DNA of 43,216 nucleotides, taken from contig CANJZQ010000018.1 of the NCBI GenBank assembly GCA_947479535.1, forward strand, positions 1 to 43,216, written 5' to 3'. A program made the position numbers and the translations under genes. This document shows positions 8,941-17,009 of this stretch, one piece after another; the first letter of the stretch is position 1, and the number at the start of each line of letters is the position of its first letter. The notes under the pieces are model-generated. The model was given only the letters and a program-made list of their open reading frames with translations, did not search any database and had not been told where the DNA came from. Source of the DNA: Oligoflexales bacterium (GTDB lineage Bacteria; Bdellovibrionota_B; Oligoflexia; Oligoflexales; RGVZ01).

Positions 8941-8993
8941 GGGTTGATCCTCTCATTGAGATCGCTCACGGCAAGCATTGCCTAAAGCCCGGG

Positions 8994-9026
8994 TAGATTT
9001 TGCCGACCAATCAAAGGTCGGTCTAC
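8994..9026 (+). promoter_or_regulatory. Leader hairpin upstream of a small gene
   Basis: CCGACC (9003-9008) and GGTCGG (9016-9021) form a perfect 6-bp stem with a 7-base loop. Outer GTAGA and TCTAC arms can extend it across a bulge. It lies 33 bp upstream of ATG 9059, with no T run, so it reads as leader structure or an operator rather than a terminator. Confidence 0.35.
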
Positions 9027-9058
9027 AGGAATCAAGGGCACATCCAAGGAGCCTTTTC

Positions 9059-9286
9059 ATGTTCGATGCCAATTTGTTCAAGCGTGCGGTCAAAGACTGG
9101 ATTCAAGCGAATCCAAGTGGCTCAATGGAAGATTTGAGGGAGTTCTGTGAGGAGCAAATTCCCACAGCTCAATATGCGGCATGGCAGTGGTTGATCGAGC
9201 AAACGACGAGCTGGTACGGGCACGTCCTTCGCCAGCGCGAATCAATCCGTTGTTTCAACGCGGACGAGGAATCCGACGCCGTCTAG
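9059..9286 (+). CDS. Small cytoplasmic protein, unknown function
   Basis: A 75-aa soluble, Trp-rich protein. The start is ATG 9059 with AAGGAG 9 bases upstream (9045-9050); the longer upstream reading has no ribosome site. The sequence is helical and acidic (EDLREFCEEQIP, WQWLIEQTTSWYGHVL) with no signal peptide or membrane segment. I do not recognise a domain. Its last four bases overlap the stop of the convergent 118-aa gene. Confidence 0.75.
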   Translation: MFDANLFKRAVKDWIQANPSGSMEDLREFCEEQIPTAQYAAWQWLIEQTTSWYGHVLRQRESIRCFNADEESDAV

Positions 9287-9639
9287 GCCTTTGTTTTGGG
9301 CGGTTCCGTAAGGCTCCGGATGCGCAGGAAATCGCTCTCCTCAACACTGTCGAGGGCTTCCATGTCGTCGAATCCAAGGTCTTTCAGCCAATCGACATTT
9401 CGCATTTCAGGCAAGGGTGAGGCGACTTCACGCCCGTCTTCAGTTTCGTAGCATTCGTAGGCTTCGAAAATGAATCCTTCACGAGACATCCTGTAGTAAT
9501 GGTAACCGTCGCCGTTGACGAGGCATCCATCACGGGAATCACCCGTCCAATATTCACGCATATAAATAAAATCAGAAGAGACAGCGGTCATGTCGGCCCG
9601 ATTCTCGTGCGATGGGTGAAAACGATGAACTGTTTCCAC
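9283..9639 (-). CDS. Hypothetical acidic protein downstream of lepB
   Basis: A reading frame of up to 118 aa, strongly acidic, with several aromatic residues (YMREYWTG, GYHYYRM). It starts at GTG 9639, 16 bp after the lepB stop on the same strand, or at ATG 9591 (Met17). Neither start has a clear ribosome site, so the start is unsettled. I do not recognise a family. Its position makes it a likely second gene of a lepB operon. Confidence 0.6.
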   Translation of the reverse strand: METVHRFHPSHENRADMTAVSSDFIYMREYWTGDSRDGCLVNGDGYHYYRMSREGFIFEAYECYETEDGREVASPLPEMRNVDWLKDLGFDDMEALDSVEESDFLRIRSLTEPPKTKA

Positions 9640-9655
9640 CTATTATGACACGATT

Positions 9656-10408
9656 TCAGCTCTTTAGAGAGTGCCCAAAGCGATCATAGCGAAGCTTCCA
9701 CCATCCACCGTCTCTGGGGCTATACACACTCCAGATAACGAACATGGCTTTGCCGCGGATATAATCGAGCGGCACATCGCCCCAAATCCTGGAGTCTGAA
9801 GAGCTGTCGCGGTTGTCTCCTACGACGAAGACAAAGCCTTCGGGAACGCGGTGGGCGATCCCGCCCGCCGGGTAGGCCATGCTCGGCCGGTAGGCTGTGG
9901 GCTTGTTCTGAATCACCCAGTGGTCGGTGCCCAGAAGGTTTTCGCGAAACAGAAGTTTGATGTCCTTGTCGTCTTCAATATCGTTCAGGATGGTGCGGTC
10001 GCTGTTGTGGTCGCTCAGTGACTGGGCCTGACCGTTCACGTACAAGATGTTGTCCACAACGGCGACTTCGTCGCCCCCGATGGCCACAACCCTTTTGACG
10101 TAGTCGATGTCCGGGTCGTTGGGGAACTTGAAGACAATGATGTCGCCCCGTTTTGCCGTTCCCCAGCTGGCGACCACCCAGTCGGTAAAGGGAAATTTCA
10201 AGTTGTAGGCCAGTTTATAGGCTAAAAGACGGTCACCGACTTTGATGGTGGGCTCCATCGAAGCCGTTGGAACGTGATAGGGTGAAGCAATCGACCAGCG
10301 GATCGCAAAGACGGCCAGGAACAGAAAGGCCAGGGAACGCAAGTTCTCGAAAGACCATGCGTTGTTGGCGCCTTTAGTGGCTTTGCTGTTCGATGTTTCG
10401 TCGGTCAT
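9656..10408 (-). CDS. lepB: Signal peptidase I
   Basis: A 250-aa type I signal peptidase that removes signal peptides of exported proteins at the outer face of the inner membrane. One membrane segment spans residues about 25-42. The catalytic serine is Ser50 in PTASMEPT and the general base is Lys105 in YVKRVVAIGGD. The conserved box GDNRDSSSDSRIWG lies near residue 200. E. coli LepB has two membrane segments and 324 aa, so this is the shorter single-segment form. ATG 10408 has GAGG about 6 bases upstream. The many exported proteins of this window are its likely clients. Confidence 0.96.
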   Translation of the reverse strand: MTDETSNSKATKGANNAWSFENLRSLAFLFLAVFAIRWSIASPYHVPTASMEPTIKVGDRLLAYKLAYNLKFPFTDWVVASWGTAKRGDIIVFKFPNDPDIDYVKRVVAIGGDEVAVVDNILYVNGQAQSLSDHNSDRTILNDIEDDKDIKLLFRENLLGTDHWVIQNKPTAYRPSMAYPAGGIAHRVPEGFVFVVGDNRDSSSDSRIWGDVPLDYIRGKAMFVIWSVYSPRDGGWWKLRYDRFGHSLKS

Positions 10409-10523
10409 GCCTACCTCGTTTCAGACGTTACGGGACCTCGATGGGTCCGGAATCTAACGCATTTTCCTTGATGGGTCCACGTTATCCCTAAAGGCTTTCT
10501 GCGAACAGGCCGATTGCCTCAAG

Positions 10524-10829
10524 ATGAAAGCTTATTATTATTTTATCAAGCTCGTGCTCTGGCTCAGCTTGTTTATGCTGTCCGAGCCCGCCTTGGCTTA
10601 CGTTGCCAGCAAGGTCTTCTTTGAGGCTCGCCCGAACGGTATTTGCCGCGTTTACGTCACCTACACGGTTCCTGCTTTGAAGGAAGTCCGCGAGTCGTTT
10701 GTGGAATTCCGTAGTCGAAAGGATGCCGAGGCCTTCTATTACGATCTCCTCAACGGCGCAGATTTCTATCAACAAGAATCAGCGCGGCGTGAGTTCAAGC
10801 AGTCTCCTAAGCAGCCTACGCCTTGGTGA
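10524..10829 (+). CDS. Small exported protein, unknown function
   Basis: A 101-aa protein with a signal peptide over residues 1-25 (hydrophobic core then SEPALA cleavage site). The mature part is about 75 aa with a basic, Gln/Pro-containing tail and no recognisable domain. An overlapping reading frame on the other strand (10488-10775) was rejected because it lacks such features. No strong ribosome site is visible. It faces away from lepB; the intergenic region 10409-10523 contains a short direct repeat (GATGGGTCC twice). Confidence 0.7.
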   Translation: MKAYYYFIKLVLWLSLFMLSEPALAYVASKVFFEARPNGICRVYVTYTVPALKEVRESFVEFRSRKDAEAFYYDLLNGADFYQQESARREFKQSPKQPTPW

Positions 10830-11015
10830 AATCGGGGGCTTGGGCCGGACTCTGGTTTCAATGATTTTTTTATTCTAAAATTTAAAATAATAAACTTCTG
10901 TATTCATTGATCTTTTTTGAGATTTTTAAACAATCCCTAAAGACCTGCGGCCGCGTCCGATAACTCCCTTGCGCCAGTCACTGCTGTGGCACGGCGTTTT
11001 TAGAGGAGACGGATT

Positions 11016-12059
11016 ATGATAGTGCGCTTTTGCCGCCGCACCCTTCGGCTTGGTTCATGGGTGCTTGTCACATCACTGGTTTCCTGTGGGGACCAGTCAG
11101 GTTTCGTTAACAAGGAAGTCACGCCGGTGACCACGGCTCGGTTGGAGGGCGCTGCCTCATCTTCAGATGATGCTATGGCAGTGGAACCCGCCAGTGGCAT
11201 GGATCCCTTTAGTGGCGCGGCCAGCGAAGCAGGAGGCGATTTTCCAGTGACACCGGTGGTCGATCCGGTTCCGGCTCCGGTCGATCCAGTGCCGGTCGTT
11301 GTCGTTCCTCCTCCGCCTCCGGTGGTGATTCCCGATCCCGTCGTCATTCCCGACCCTGTTCTGATCGTCAGCACGGCACCGGTCGTTTTGACCGCTGGCC
11401 AGACGCGTCCCGTGGCGGTTTCAATTGATCACGGTGACGGATCTGGCGCAGTTCCCGCAGATCCGTCTGAGATTGCCGTCGTCAGCCAGAATCCAGGCGT
11501 TGCCACGGTCACTTCCGGCCCACAGCCCGGGCAGATCGTGATCACCGCGGTCAATCCTGGCACAACGCAAGTCAGCGTGACGATCGGCAACACGACAAGC
11601 GTCATTCCCGTACAGGTCGCGCCTGGAGTGCCGGTCATCCGCCTTGGGGTAAATTTCGAGGACATCCCTTCGGGCGGAGATCTTGACTACAATGATGCGG
11701 TGTTCTGTTTCTCAGGCAAGTTTGCCCACGACAATCATTCGGTCATATCCCTTGACGAGCAAGCGGTCCGGATCAACGTCACCAATCGCAGTGGCTGCGA
11801 TCATGACATTTCGATTGCGGTCGTGGATAGCGACGGCACCAGGCGTCAACTCCCCATATTCAGATCCCGGACCCAGCCCGTCCTCGACATGGTTTTCCAT
11901 GCTGGATCGAAGCTCGACGTTCAGATGCACGTGGCCGACGGCTGCCTGCAGAACACCTCGTGGGTGAACCTTGGTTCAACCGTGGCGGTGCAGGGACCGA
12001 ACTTCGGTCGCCCGCTTGTGGAAATTTTGAATGACGTGTGCCGGACTACCGGGAATTAG
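11016..12059 (+). CDS. Lipoprotein with Pro/Val linker, Ig-like and DUF4114-like domains
   Basis: A 347-aa exported lipoprotein. The N-terminus has a basic region and a lipobox (LVSC/GD, Cys24). Residues about 75-115 are a low-complexity Pro/Val/Asp linker. Residues about 117-205 look like a bacterial Ig-like (BIG2-type) fold (VVLTAGQTRPVAV, PGVATVTSG). The C-terminal part has VNFEDIPSGGDLDYNDAVF, closely resembling the FED..GGD.DYND.VF signature of DUF4114 domains of secreted and adhesin-like proteins; the acidic residues suggest calcium binding. Asp at +2 after the lipid-bearing Cys might retain it in the inner membrane under the E. coli Lol rule. Upstream 10830-11015 is AT-rich. The 3' end overlaps the convergent kinase gene by 14 bp. 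Confidence 0.85.
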   Translation: MIVRFCRRTLRLGSWVLVTSLVSCGDQSGFVNKEVTPVTTARLEGAASSSDDAMAVEPASGMDPFSGAASEAGGDFPVTPVVDPVPAPVDPVPVVVVPPPPPVVIPDPVVIPDPVLIVSTAPVVLTAGQTRPVAVSIDHGDGSGAVPADPSEIAVVSQNPGVATVTSGPQPGQIVITAVNPGTTQVSVTIGNTTSVIPVQVAPGVPVIRLGVNFEDIPSGGDLDYNDAVFCFSGKFAHDNHSVISLDEQAVRINVTNRSGCDHDISIAVVDSDGTRRQLPIFRSRTQPVLDMVFHAGSKLDVQMHVADGCLQNTSWVNLGSTVAVQGPNFGRPLVEILNDVCRTTGN

Positions 12060-13038
12060 TTGTCCAGCCAGCGACGGTGTCCAGTGCTTCACGGGACACC
12101 GTCGCTCCGATTCTGCTGATCACATCACTGGCCAGCGTTGCCGCCATCTGGCCGCAAACATCCAGATCACGATCCGACAGGAAACCATACAGGAAGCCAG
12201 CGGCAAACATGTCGCCGGCGGCTGTCGTGTCAATCACTTTGGTTTTCACCGGGGCGATCAGATGTTTGGCGGATCCCTTCTGCACCAGGGCACCTTCGGC
12301 ACCCAACTTCACCACGGCGATTGCGCCCGTTGCGGCAATCTCGGCGGCGGCCTTTTCCGGAGAGCCTTCATAAAGCATCCGGGCTTCTTCCTTGTTGGTG
12401 AAAACAATATCCGCATATTCACGGATGATCGGCACAAAAGCATCGCGATGGCGCTGCACGACAAACGGGTCTGCAACGTCAAACGATACCAGGGTGCCAC
12501 TTTCTGATGCCAGTTTGATGGCCTGCATCATGGCATCTTTTTGTCCGTCGGTGTCCCACTGGTATCCGGAAAAATGAAACAAACGCGCGTCCCTGATTTT
12601 GTCCAGAGGCACAGCCGCCTTGTCGTACAATCGGCTGGACCCAAGGTGGGTGTTCATCGTGCGTTCACCGTCCGGGGTGATCAAAATCACGCAAGATCCC
12701 GTCGCATCTTCGTCACCAAAGGTCAGGTGGCCGTCAATCCCGAGCTGATGCAGGCGCTCGTGTATCCGCTCCCCAAATTCATCCTTGCTTACCATGCCAG
12801 CAAACACAGCTTTTTTGCCAAGGGATGCCAGGGCACGAATGGCATTCAGCGACGATCCCCCAAGTTCAACGGTGCGTGGTGCCGTCCCAAAATGTCCCAA
12901 TACGACGCGTTGACGTTCGTGGTCCACCAGGTGCATCACACCTTTGGTCAGGTTAAGCTCGGTGAGGTCTTCGTCGCGCGCCTGGATGAGGATATCGACA
13001 AGGGCATTGCAAACACTGATGACGTCGATCTTTTTCAA
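12046..13038 (-). CDS. PfkB-family carbohydrate/nucleoside kinase (adenosine kinase-like)
   Basis: A 330-aa ribokinase-fold kinase. The GGSSLNAIRALASLG segment near residue 60 corresponds to PfkB signature 1. The anion-hole and catalytic base motif DTTAAGDMFAAGFLYG lies near residue 268, with the catalytic Asp in AAGD. Overall order and length fit the adenosine kinase/sugar kinase branch; the substrate cannot be fixed from sequence. It lies 24 bp downstream of the 13063-13923 gene in the same direction, so they probably form an operon. Its 3' end overlaps the convergent lipoprotein gene. Confidence 0.88.
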   Translation of the reverse strand: MKKIDVISVCNALVDILIQARDEDLTELNLTKGVMHLVDHERQRVVLGHFGTAPRTVELGGSSLNAIRALASLGKKAVFAGMVSKDEFGERIHERLHQLGIDGHLTFGDEDATGSCVILITPDGERTMNTHLGSSRLYDKAAVPLDKIRDARLFHFSGYQWDTDGQKDAMMQAIKLASESGTLVSFDVADPFVVQRHRDAFVPIIREYADIVFTNKEEARMLYEGSPEKAAAEIAATGAIAVVKLGAEGALVQKGSAKHLIAPVKTKVIDTTAAGDMFAAGFLYGFLSDRDLDVCGQMAATLASDVISRIGATVSREALDTVAGWTTNSR

Positions 13039-13062
13039 CGTGATACTCCTGAATGTTTTGAT

Positions 13063-13923
13063 TCAGGCAACGTTGTAGCTGTTTTGTGCCCTTGGCTCAA
13101 CCCTTGGCTCAACGTTTGGTTGGGTTTCGTCAATGACAAGCCCCATGGAAATGTCACCAGCGCCAATGATGATCCCGGCTTTCAGGCCGCCAGTTCGACT
13201 TTTCTGAACCCAACCAACGCAGGGTTCGTTGTTTGCTCCGCTCATGCGGTCCAACCATCCGGCGAGTTTAGCGCCCATCTCAAAGGCAGGGGCAACCGTT
13301 TCAAATTCCAGTTCTGCCATGATCGCATCGCCGTCCGTTGCGACCACGACTTTGGTGGCGTGGGTTCCTTGAGCCATGTTGGCGATGGCAGCCTTTGTCA
13401 GCTCTAGTCTGGGCTCTGAGGGATTGATGCGTTTCAGTGTCCGGGACAGGTGGGTGAGCATGCGGACCGGATCACCGCCCGCGTCCAAGGCATCGGTGAT
13501 TTTCCGGAAACCCCATCCCAGAAGTCCTTCTGGGCGAAATCGTGATCCAGTGAATCCGATGGTTAAAAAGTTGTCGACATCCATGGCCGTCGCTCTGCCA
13601 AGGCGTGCCGGGGTGTTCCATTTGAGAATGCACAAGGCATTTCCAGAGGCACGGTCTGTCAATTTGTTTTTTTCGCGATTGGCAGGCATCGATGCAAGCA
13701 GATCTGAGATTGAAGGATCCCCATTTGCGGCAATGAGCTGGATTCCAGGTTCGAAAGGGACCACCGGCTGATTTGCGGCAAGGCGTCCGGCCGTCTCGTG
13801 TCTGAGGGCAGGAATACCGAGGCGTTCTGTAAAAAGGTCCACACGCAAATCATTGGCATCGCGAGCCACGATGATGCAGCTGACAAGCTGATGCCTTCCT
13901 GCTTTTTTTTCTGAACCTTCCAA
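13063..13923 (-). CDS. Conserved-looking protein of unknown function
   Basis: A 286-aa soluble protein without signal peptide or membrane segment. I do not recognise a family. Visible features are an N-terminal VSCIIVARDAND strand, a central TIGFTGSRFRPEGLLGWGF segment and a Gly/Ile-rich C-terminal strand GLKAGIIIGAGDISMGLVI, followed by a tail with a short repeat (VEPRVEPR). The alternating strand and helix pattern suggests an alpha/beta fold. The start appears to be TTG 13923, as no suitable ATG exists; GGGAG lies about 11 bases upstream, partly inside a 9-bp hairpin (13937-13960). It is followed by the PfkB kinase gene. Confidence 0.75.
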   Translation of the reverse strand: MEGSEKKAGRHQLVSCIIVARDANDLRVDLFTERLGIPALRHETAGRLAANQPVVPFEPGIQLIAANGDPSISDLLASMPANREKNKLTDRASGNALCILKWNTPARLGRATAMDVDNFLTIGFTGSRFRPEGLLGWGFRKITDALDAGGDPVRMLTHLSRTLKRINPSEPRLELTKAAIANMAQGTHATKVVVATDGDAIMAELEFETVAPAFEMGAKLAGWLDRMSGANNEPCVGWVQKSRTGGLKAGIIIGAGDISMGLVIDETQPNVEPRVEPRAQNSYNVA

Positions 13924-13936
13924 ATCGAGGCAAGCT

Positions 13937-13960
13937 CCCGTGTTTGATGTAAAACACGGG
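13937..13960 (-). promoter_or_regulatory. Perfect inverted repeat over the ribosome site of the 13063-13923 gene
   Basis: CCCGTGTTT (13937-13945) and AAACACGGG (13952-13960) form a 9-bp stem with a 6-base loop. On the minus strand the 3' arm ends in GGG, which is also the start of the GGGAG before the TTG start codon. It lacks a T run, so it may be a translational control hairpin or a repressor operator. Confidence 0.5.
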
Positions 13961-14035
13961 ATTCAATCGGCAGATCACCGAAATAATTGATGAAAATAAG
14001 CTTTTCCGAAACGATCCAGCGCCCGGTACCTTGGT

Positions 14036-14710
14036 CTAACCCCCGAACATCCGTCCAATCAGTCCTCGTTGTCGCGCTTGTGCCAAATACTCTTCACAGT
14101 ATTTCCAGCCCGAGTAAAGAGAGAGGAAGAGGGAGATCCATGTCGCCATCCATCCGACCTCGCGAAACGGCCATCCCCACAAAGGTTCGTTGATCATCAG
14201 GCAAAAAATCATCAAGCCTTGGGCGATGGTCTTGAGTTTTCCAAACACGCTGACGTCGATGGAGAACCCTTGTTCGAGGGCCATCATCCGGATTCCGGAA
14301 ATGGTGATGTCGCGAACGAGAAGCAGGCCAATAATCCAAGTCCAAAGTGATTCTTCGTTCGCAAGCAAGACAAGCGAAGCTGCAATCAGAGCCTTGTCAG
14401 CAATCGGATCGAGCAACGCTCCGAGGGCGCTGGTTGTTTGGCGCCTGCGGGCGAGCCAACCATCAAGGGCATCCGTGAGGACGGCGGCCAGAAAGACAAA
14501 GGCGCAGAAAATTTTTAGGGGCCGGTAGTCCATGGGGTAAGCCACCAGCAGGAAGGGCACCACGGCCAGGCGCGCCAAGGTGAGCTGGTTTGGTAGTTGA
14601 TGCAGCCAGGGGGTTTGCCGTGATGCGGACTTGCCGGCAGGGCCGATCGACTGGGGCGGGGCTGACCGCGGGCCTGTCGGTGCTTCGAATTTTGGTCCGG
14701 GATATTCCAC
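14036..14710 (-). CDS. pgsA: CDP-diacylglycerol-glycerol-3-phosphate 3-phosphatidyltransferase
   Basis: A 224-aa CDP-alcohol phosphatidyltransferase, the step leading to phosphatidylglycerol in the inner membrane. The family motif DG..AR........G...D...D is complete in the segment starting DALDGWLARR and ending LLDPIADK. PNQLTLARL precedes the first membrane helix as in PgsA, and four to five further hydrophobic segments follow. The start is GTG 14710, since GAGGGAG lies 5 bases upstream; the longer reading to ATG 14827 has no ribosome site and runs through the palindrome at 14752. This still leaves about 44 residues, Pro/Gly-rich, before the usual PgsA N-terminus. It is divergent from nadB. 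Confidence 0.93.
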   Translation of the reverse strand: MEYPGPKFEAPTGPRSAPPQSIGPAGKSASRQTPWLHQLPNQLTLARLAVVPFLLVAYPMDYRPLKIFCAFVFLAAVLTDALDGWLARRRQTTSALGALLDPIADKALIAASLVLLANEESLWTWIIGLLLVRDITISGIRMMALEQGFSIDVSVFGKLKTIAQGLMIFCLMINEPLWGWPFREVGWMATWISLFLSLYSGWKYCEEYLAQARQRGLIGRMFGG

Positions 14711-14751
14711 AGGATCTCCCTCAATCAGGTATTGCAGACGGACCCATGTTT

Positions 14752-14779
14752 GGCGGCTTTTCAGTTGAATAAAGCCGCC
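14752..14779. promoter_or_regulatory. Perfect inverted repeat between pgsA and nadB
   Basis: GGCGGCTTT (14752-14760) and AAAGCCGCC (14771-14779) are exact inverted copies around a 10-bp spacer, in the 137-bp divergent region between the pgsA start (14710) and the nadB start (14848). Position and symmetry fit an operator or a leader hairpin; no regulator can be named from sequence. Confidence 0.5.
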
Positions 14780-14847
14780 GGATAAACCATTAAGGCATGG
14801 ACGCCCTTTGCCGTCAATCAAGCACATGGAAGAGATTATCGAACGTG

Positions 14848-16494
14848 ATGATCAACGGCTCCGACATTGAGACAGATCACCTGGTGATTGGAACCGGTAT
14901 TGCCGGCCTCATGCTGGCGTTGAAACTCGCACGTCACGGACGGGTGCTCGTGATTGCCAAAGGTAGCCTCGAGGACAACAACACTTGGATGGCTCAGGGC
15001 GGAATCGCATCCGTCCTTGGTGGATCTGACTCCTTTGAAGACCATGTTCGCGATACGACCGTGGCCGGTGCTGGTTTGTGTCATCCGGGAATTGTCCGGA
15101 TGGTTGTTGAAAATGGCCCGCGCCTGATTCGTGAATTAATCGATATCGGGGTCAAGTTCACCCGAACCGAAGGCAGCGATGATTCTTCTTACCACCTCAC
15201 ACGAGAGGGCGGACACTCCCACCGCCGTGTGATTCATGCGGATGACCTTACGGGCAAGGAAGTGTTGACGGCATTGATCCGCGCCTGCCGCGAGCAGCCA
15301 TCCATCCGCATCATTGAAAATCAAAAGGCTGTGGACCTCCTGACCAGCGACAAGTTTGGTTCGTCGGGCCCTGCATCCTTTGGAGCTCCGCGTTGTTACG
15401 GTGCTTTTGTCATGGATCGCAAAAGTCGCATTGTGTACCAGGTTCGTGCGGGACGAACTTACCTTTGCACGGGTGGGCATGGCCGGGTTTATCTTTATAC
15501 ATCCAACCCGGACAGCGCGACGGGTGACGGGCTTGCGATGGGTTGGCGGGCTGGATGTCGTGTGGCAAATCTGGAGTTCATGCAATTCCATCCAACCTGC
15601 CTTTATCATCCAAAGGCCAAGACTTTTTTGATTTCCGAGGCAGTGCGGGGCGAAGGTGGCATCTTGAAAGACGCGTCAGGACGGTCTTTCATGGAGTCGT
15701 ACCATCCTCTGGGATCGTTGGCCCCGCGCGATGTTGTCTCCCGGGCGATTGACGCAGAACTTAAAAAGTCTGGCGCCACCAATGTGTTTCTGGACATCCG
15801 GCACGTTGACGAAGAACGCTTGCGCAAACTTTTTCCAAATATTTATCAGACATGCCTTCAGTTTGGGATCGACATGGCTCGGGACCTGATCCCGGTTGTC
15901 CCGGCAGCGCATTATAGTTGCGGGGGCATCCTTGTAGACGACGCGGGGCGCACCAGCATTGATGGGCTTTATGCCCTTGGTGAAGTCGCTTGTTCGGGGC
16001 TGCATGGTGCCAACCGCTTGGCCTCAAACAGTCTGCTTGAGGCTCTGGTTTATGCGGATCGTGTTGCGACAGATGTGGCCTTGACCCATCAGTCCGAAGA
16101 AGAATTCAGTTCCACTATCGCCGCTCAAGTCCGGATTCCAGCTTGGGATAGCGGCACCGCAGTTCCGCCGGATGAGCTGGTGGTCTTGTCTCACACGTGG
16201 GACGAGATCCGGCGTTTGATGTGGAATTATGTCGGGATTGTTCGCAGCGAGAAACGCTTGTCCCGCGCCCTGAGCAGGATTTCAGCCATCCGCACGGAAC
16301 TCGACGAGTACTATTGGAACTATGAGTTGACCGAACAACTGATCGAAGTCCGAAACCTCGCCGTCGTTGCCTGGCTCACCGTCCGCTGCGCCATATCCCG
16401 CAAGGAGTCTCGCGGGATTCATTACACCATTGATCACCCCAGGTTGGATGACAGGCTCGCTGGCCGCGATACAATCGTGTCCTCGGGCAGTTGA
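14848..16494 (+). CDS. nadB: L-aspartate oxidase
   Basis: A 548-aa flavoprotein that oxidises L-aspartate to iminoaspartate, the first step of de novo NAD synthesis. An FAD-binding strand-loop-helix is at the N-terminus (HLVIGTGIAGLMLALKLA). Next come the MAQGGIASVLG segment, the active-site HSHRRVIHADDLTGKEV region and EFMQFHPTCLY. The C-terminal FAD region is YALGEVACSGLHGANRLASNSLLEA. The length is like the 540-aa E. coli enzyme. The start is ATG 14848; GTG 14845 is equally possible, with GGAAG about 12-15 bases upstream. nadA and nadC are not in the window. The 3' end overlaps the convergent zinc-ribbon gene by 61 bp. Confidence 0.96.
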   Translation: MINGSDIETDHLVIGTGIAGLMLALKLARHGRVLVIAKGSLEDNNTWMAQGGIASVLGGSDSFEDHVRDTTVAGAGLCHPGIVRMVVENGPRLIRELIDIGVKFTRTEGSDDSSYHLTREGGHSHRRVIHADDLTGKEVLTALIRACREQPSIRIIENQKAVDLLTSDKFGSSGPASFGAPRCYGAFVMDRKSRIVYQVRAGRTYLCTGGHGRVYLYTSNPDSATGDGLAMGWRAGCRVANLEFMQFHPTCLYHPKAKTFLISEAVRGEGGILKDASGRSFMESYHPLGSLAPRDVVSRAIDAELKKSGATNVFLDIRHVDEERLRKLFPNIYQTCLQFGIDMARDLIPVVPAAHYSCGGILVDDAGRTSIDGLYALGEVACSGLHGANRLASNSLLEALVYADRVATDVALTHQSEEEFSSTIAAQVRIPAWDSGTAVPPDELVVLSHTWDEIRRLMWNYVGIVRSEKRLSRALSRISAIRTELDEYYWNYELTEQLIEVRNLAVVAWLTVRCAISRKESRGIHYTIDHPRLDDRLAGRDTIVSSGS

Positions 16495-16958
16495 TTGGTT
16501 TGACTTCCGACCACCCGCACATTGGGCATGGCAGAAATTTGTTCGGGCGTGGCCAGACGAACGGTCTCAAAGACCAGGGCCACCATGTCAACGCCAGTTT
16601 CCATTTCATTTTCCAGGACGATTTCGCCGCGGTCCATGAATGCCCGACGCATGCCAACGGTGAATTCGATCTCGTCCTTGCGAACCTTGATTGGAACCGC
16701 TGAGGAGAGGATTTCAAATCCCTTGGACTCCAGCTCGCGCAGGATGTTGGCCTTGGCGAAACGGTCACATTTTACAGCGGTCTGAACGCGGGATTTTTCG
16801 CAGTCGGGACAGCGGCGCCCAGCCCAACGCTGGTGTTTATGGTCGATAAATACCTTCGAGCCGTCTTTAAGTTTTGCGCCACACCAGATGCGGACTTTTT
16901 CTTGATCGCAGTAAGTGCAGACTTTTAGAGCAGGTTCTTGAGCGAGTTCTTTTGTCAT
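16434..16958 (-). CDS. Zinc-ribbon protein, unknown function
   Basis: A 174-aa cytoplasmic protein. The N-terminal 60 residues carry paired cysteines (VCTYC, then CPDCEK about 37 residues later) plus an isolated WCGAKL, which fits a zinc ribbon. The rest has mixed alpha/beta character with Lys/Glu-rich segments and no recognised domain. ATG 16958 is preferred to a further upstream start because GGGAG lies 9 bases before it. The last 61 bp are read on both strands, being also the end of nadB. The role is unknown; a nucleic acid-binding function is only a guess from the ribbon. Confidence 0.75.
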   Translation of the reverse strand: MTKELAQEPALKVCTYCDQEKVRIWCGAKLKDGSKVFIDHKHQRWAGRRCPDCEKSRVQTAVKCDRFAKANILRELESKGFEILSSAVPIKVRKDEIEFTVGMRRAFMDRGEIVLENEMETGVDMVALVFETVRLATPEQISAMPNVRVVGSQTNQLPEDTIVSRPASLSSNLG

Positions 16959-17009
16959 GACCAGGCACTCCCTTGCTGGATTTTTTCTAGTATACAAGGA
17001 AACAGGACT

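Noticed and set aside
10488-10775. 95-codon minus-strand frame opposite the small exported-protein gene
   Set aside because: No ribosome site or domain, and the plus-strand frame has a clear signal peptide over the same DNA.
14711-14827. 39-residue N-terminal extension of pgsA to ATG 14827
   Set aside because: No ribosome site at 14827, it reads through the 14752-14779 palindrome, and GTG 14710 has GAGGGAG at ideal spacing.
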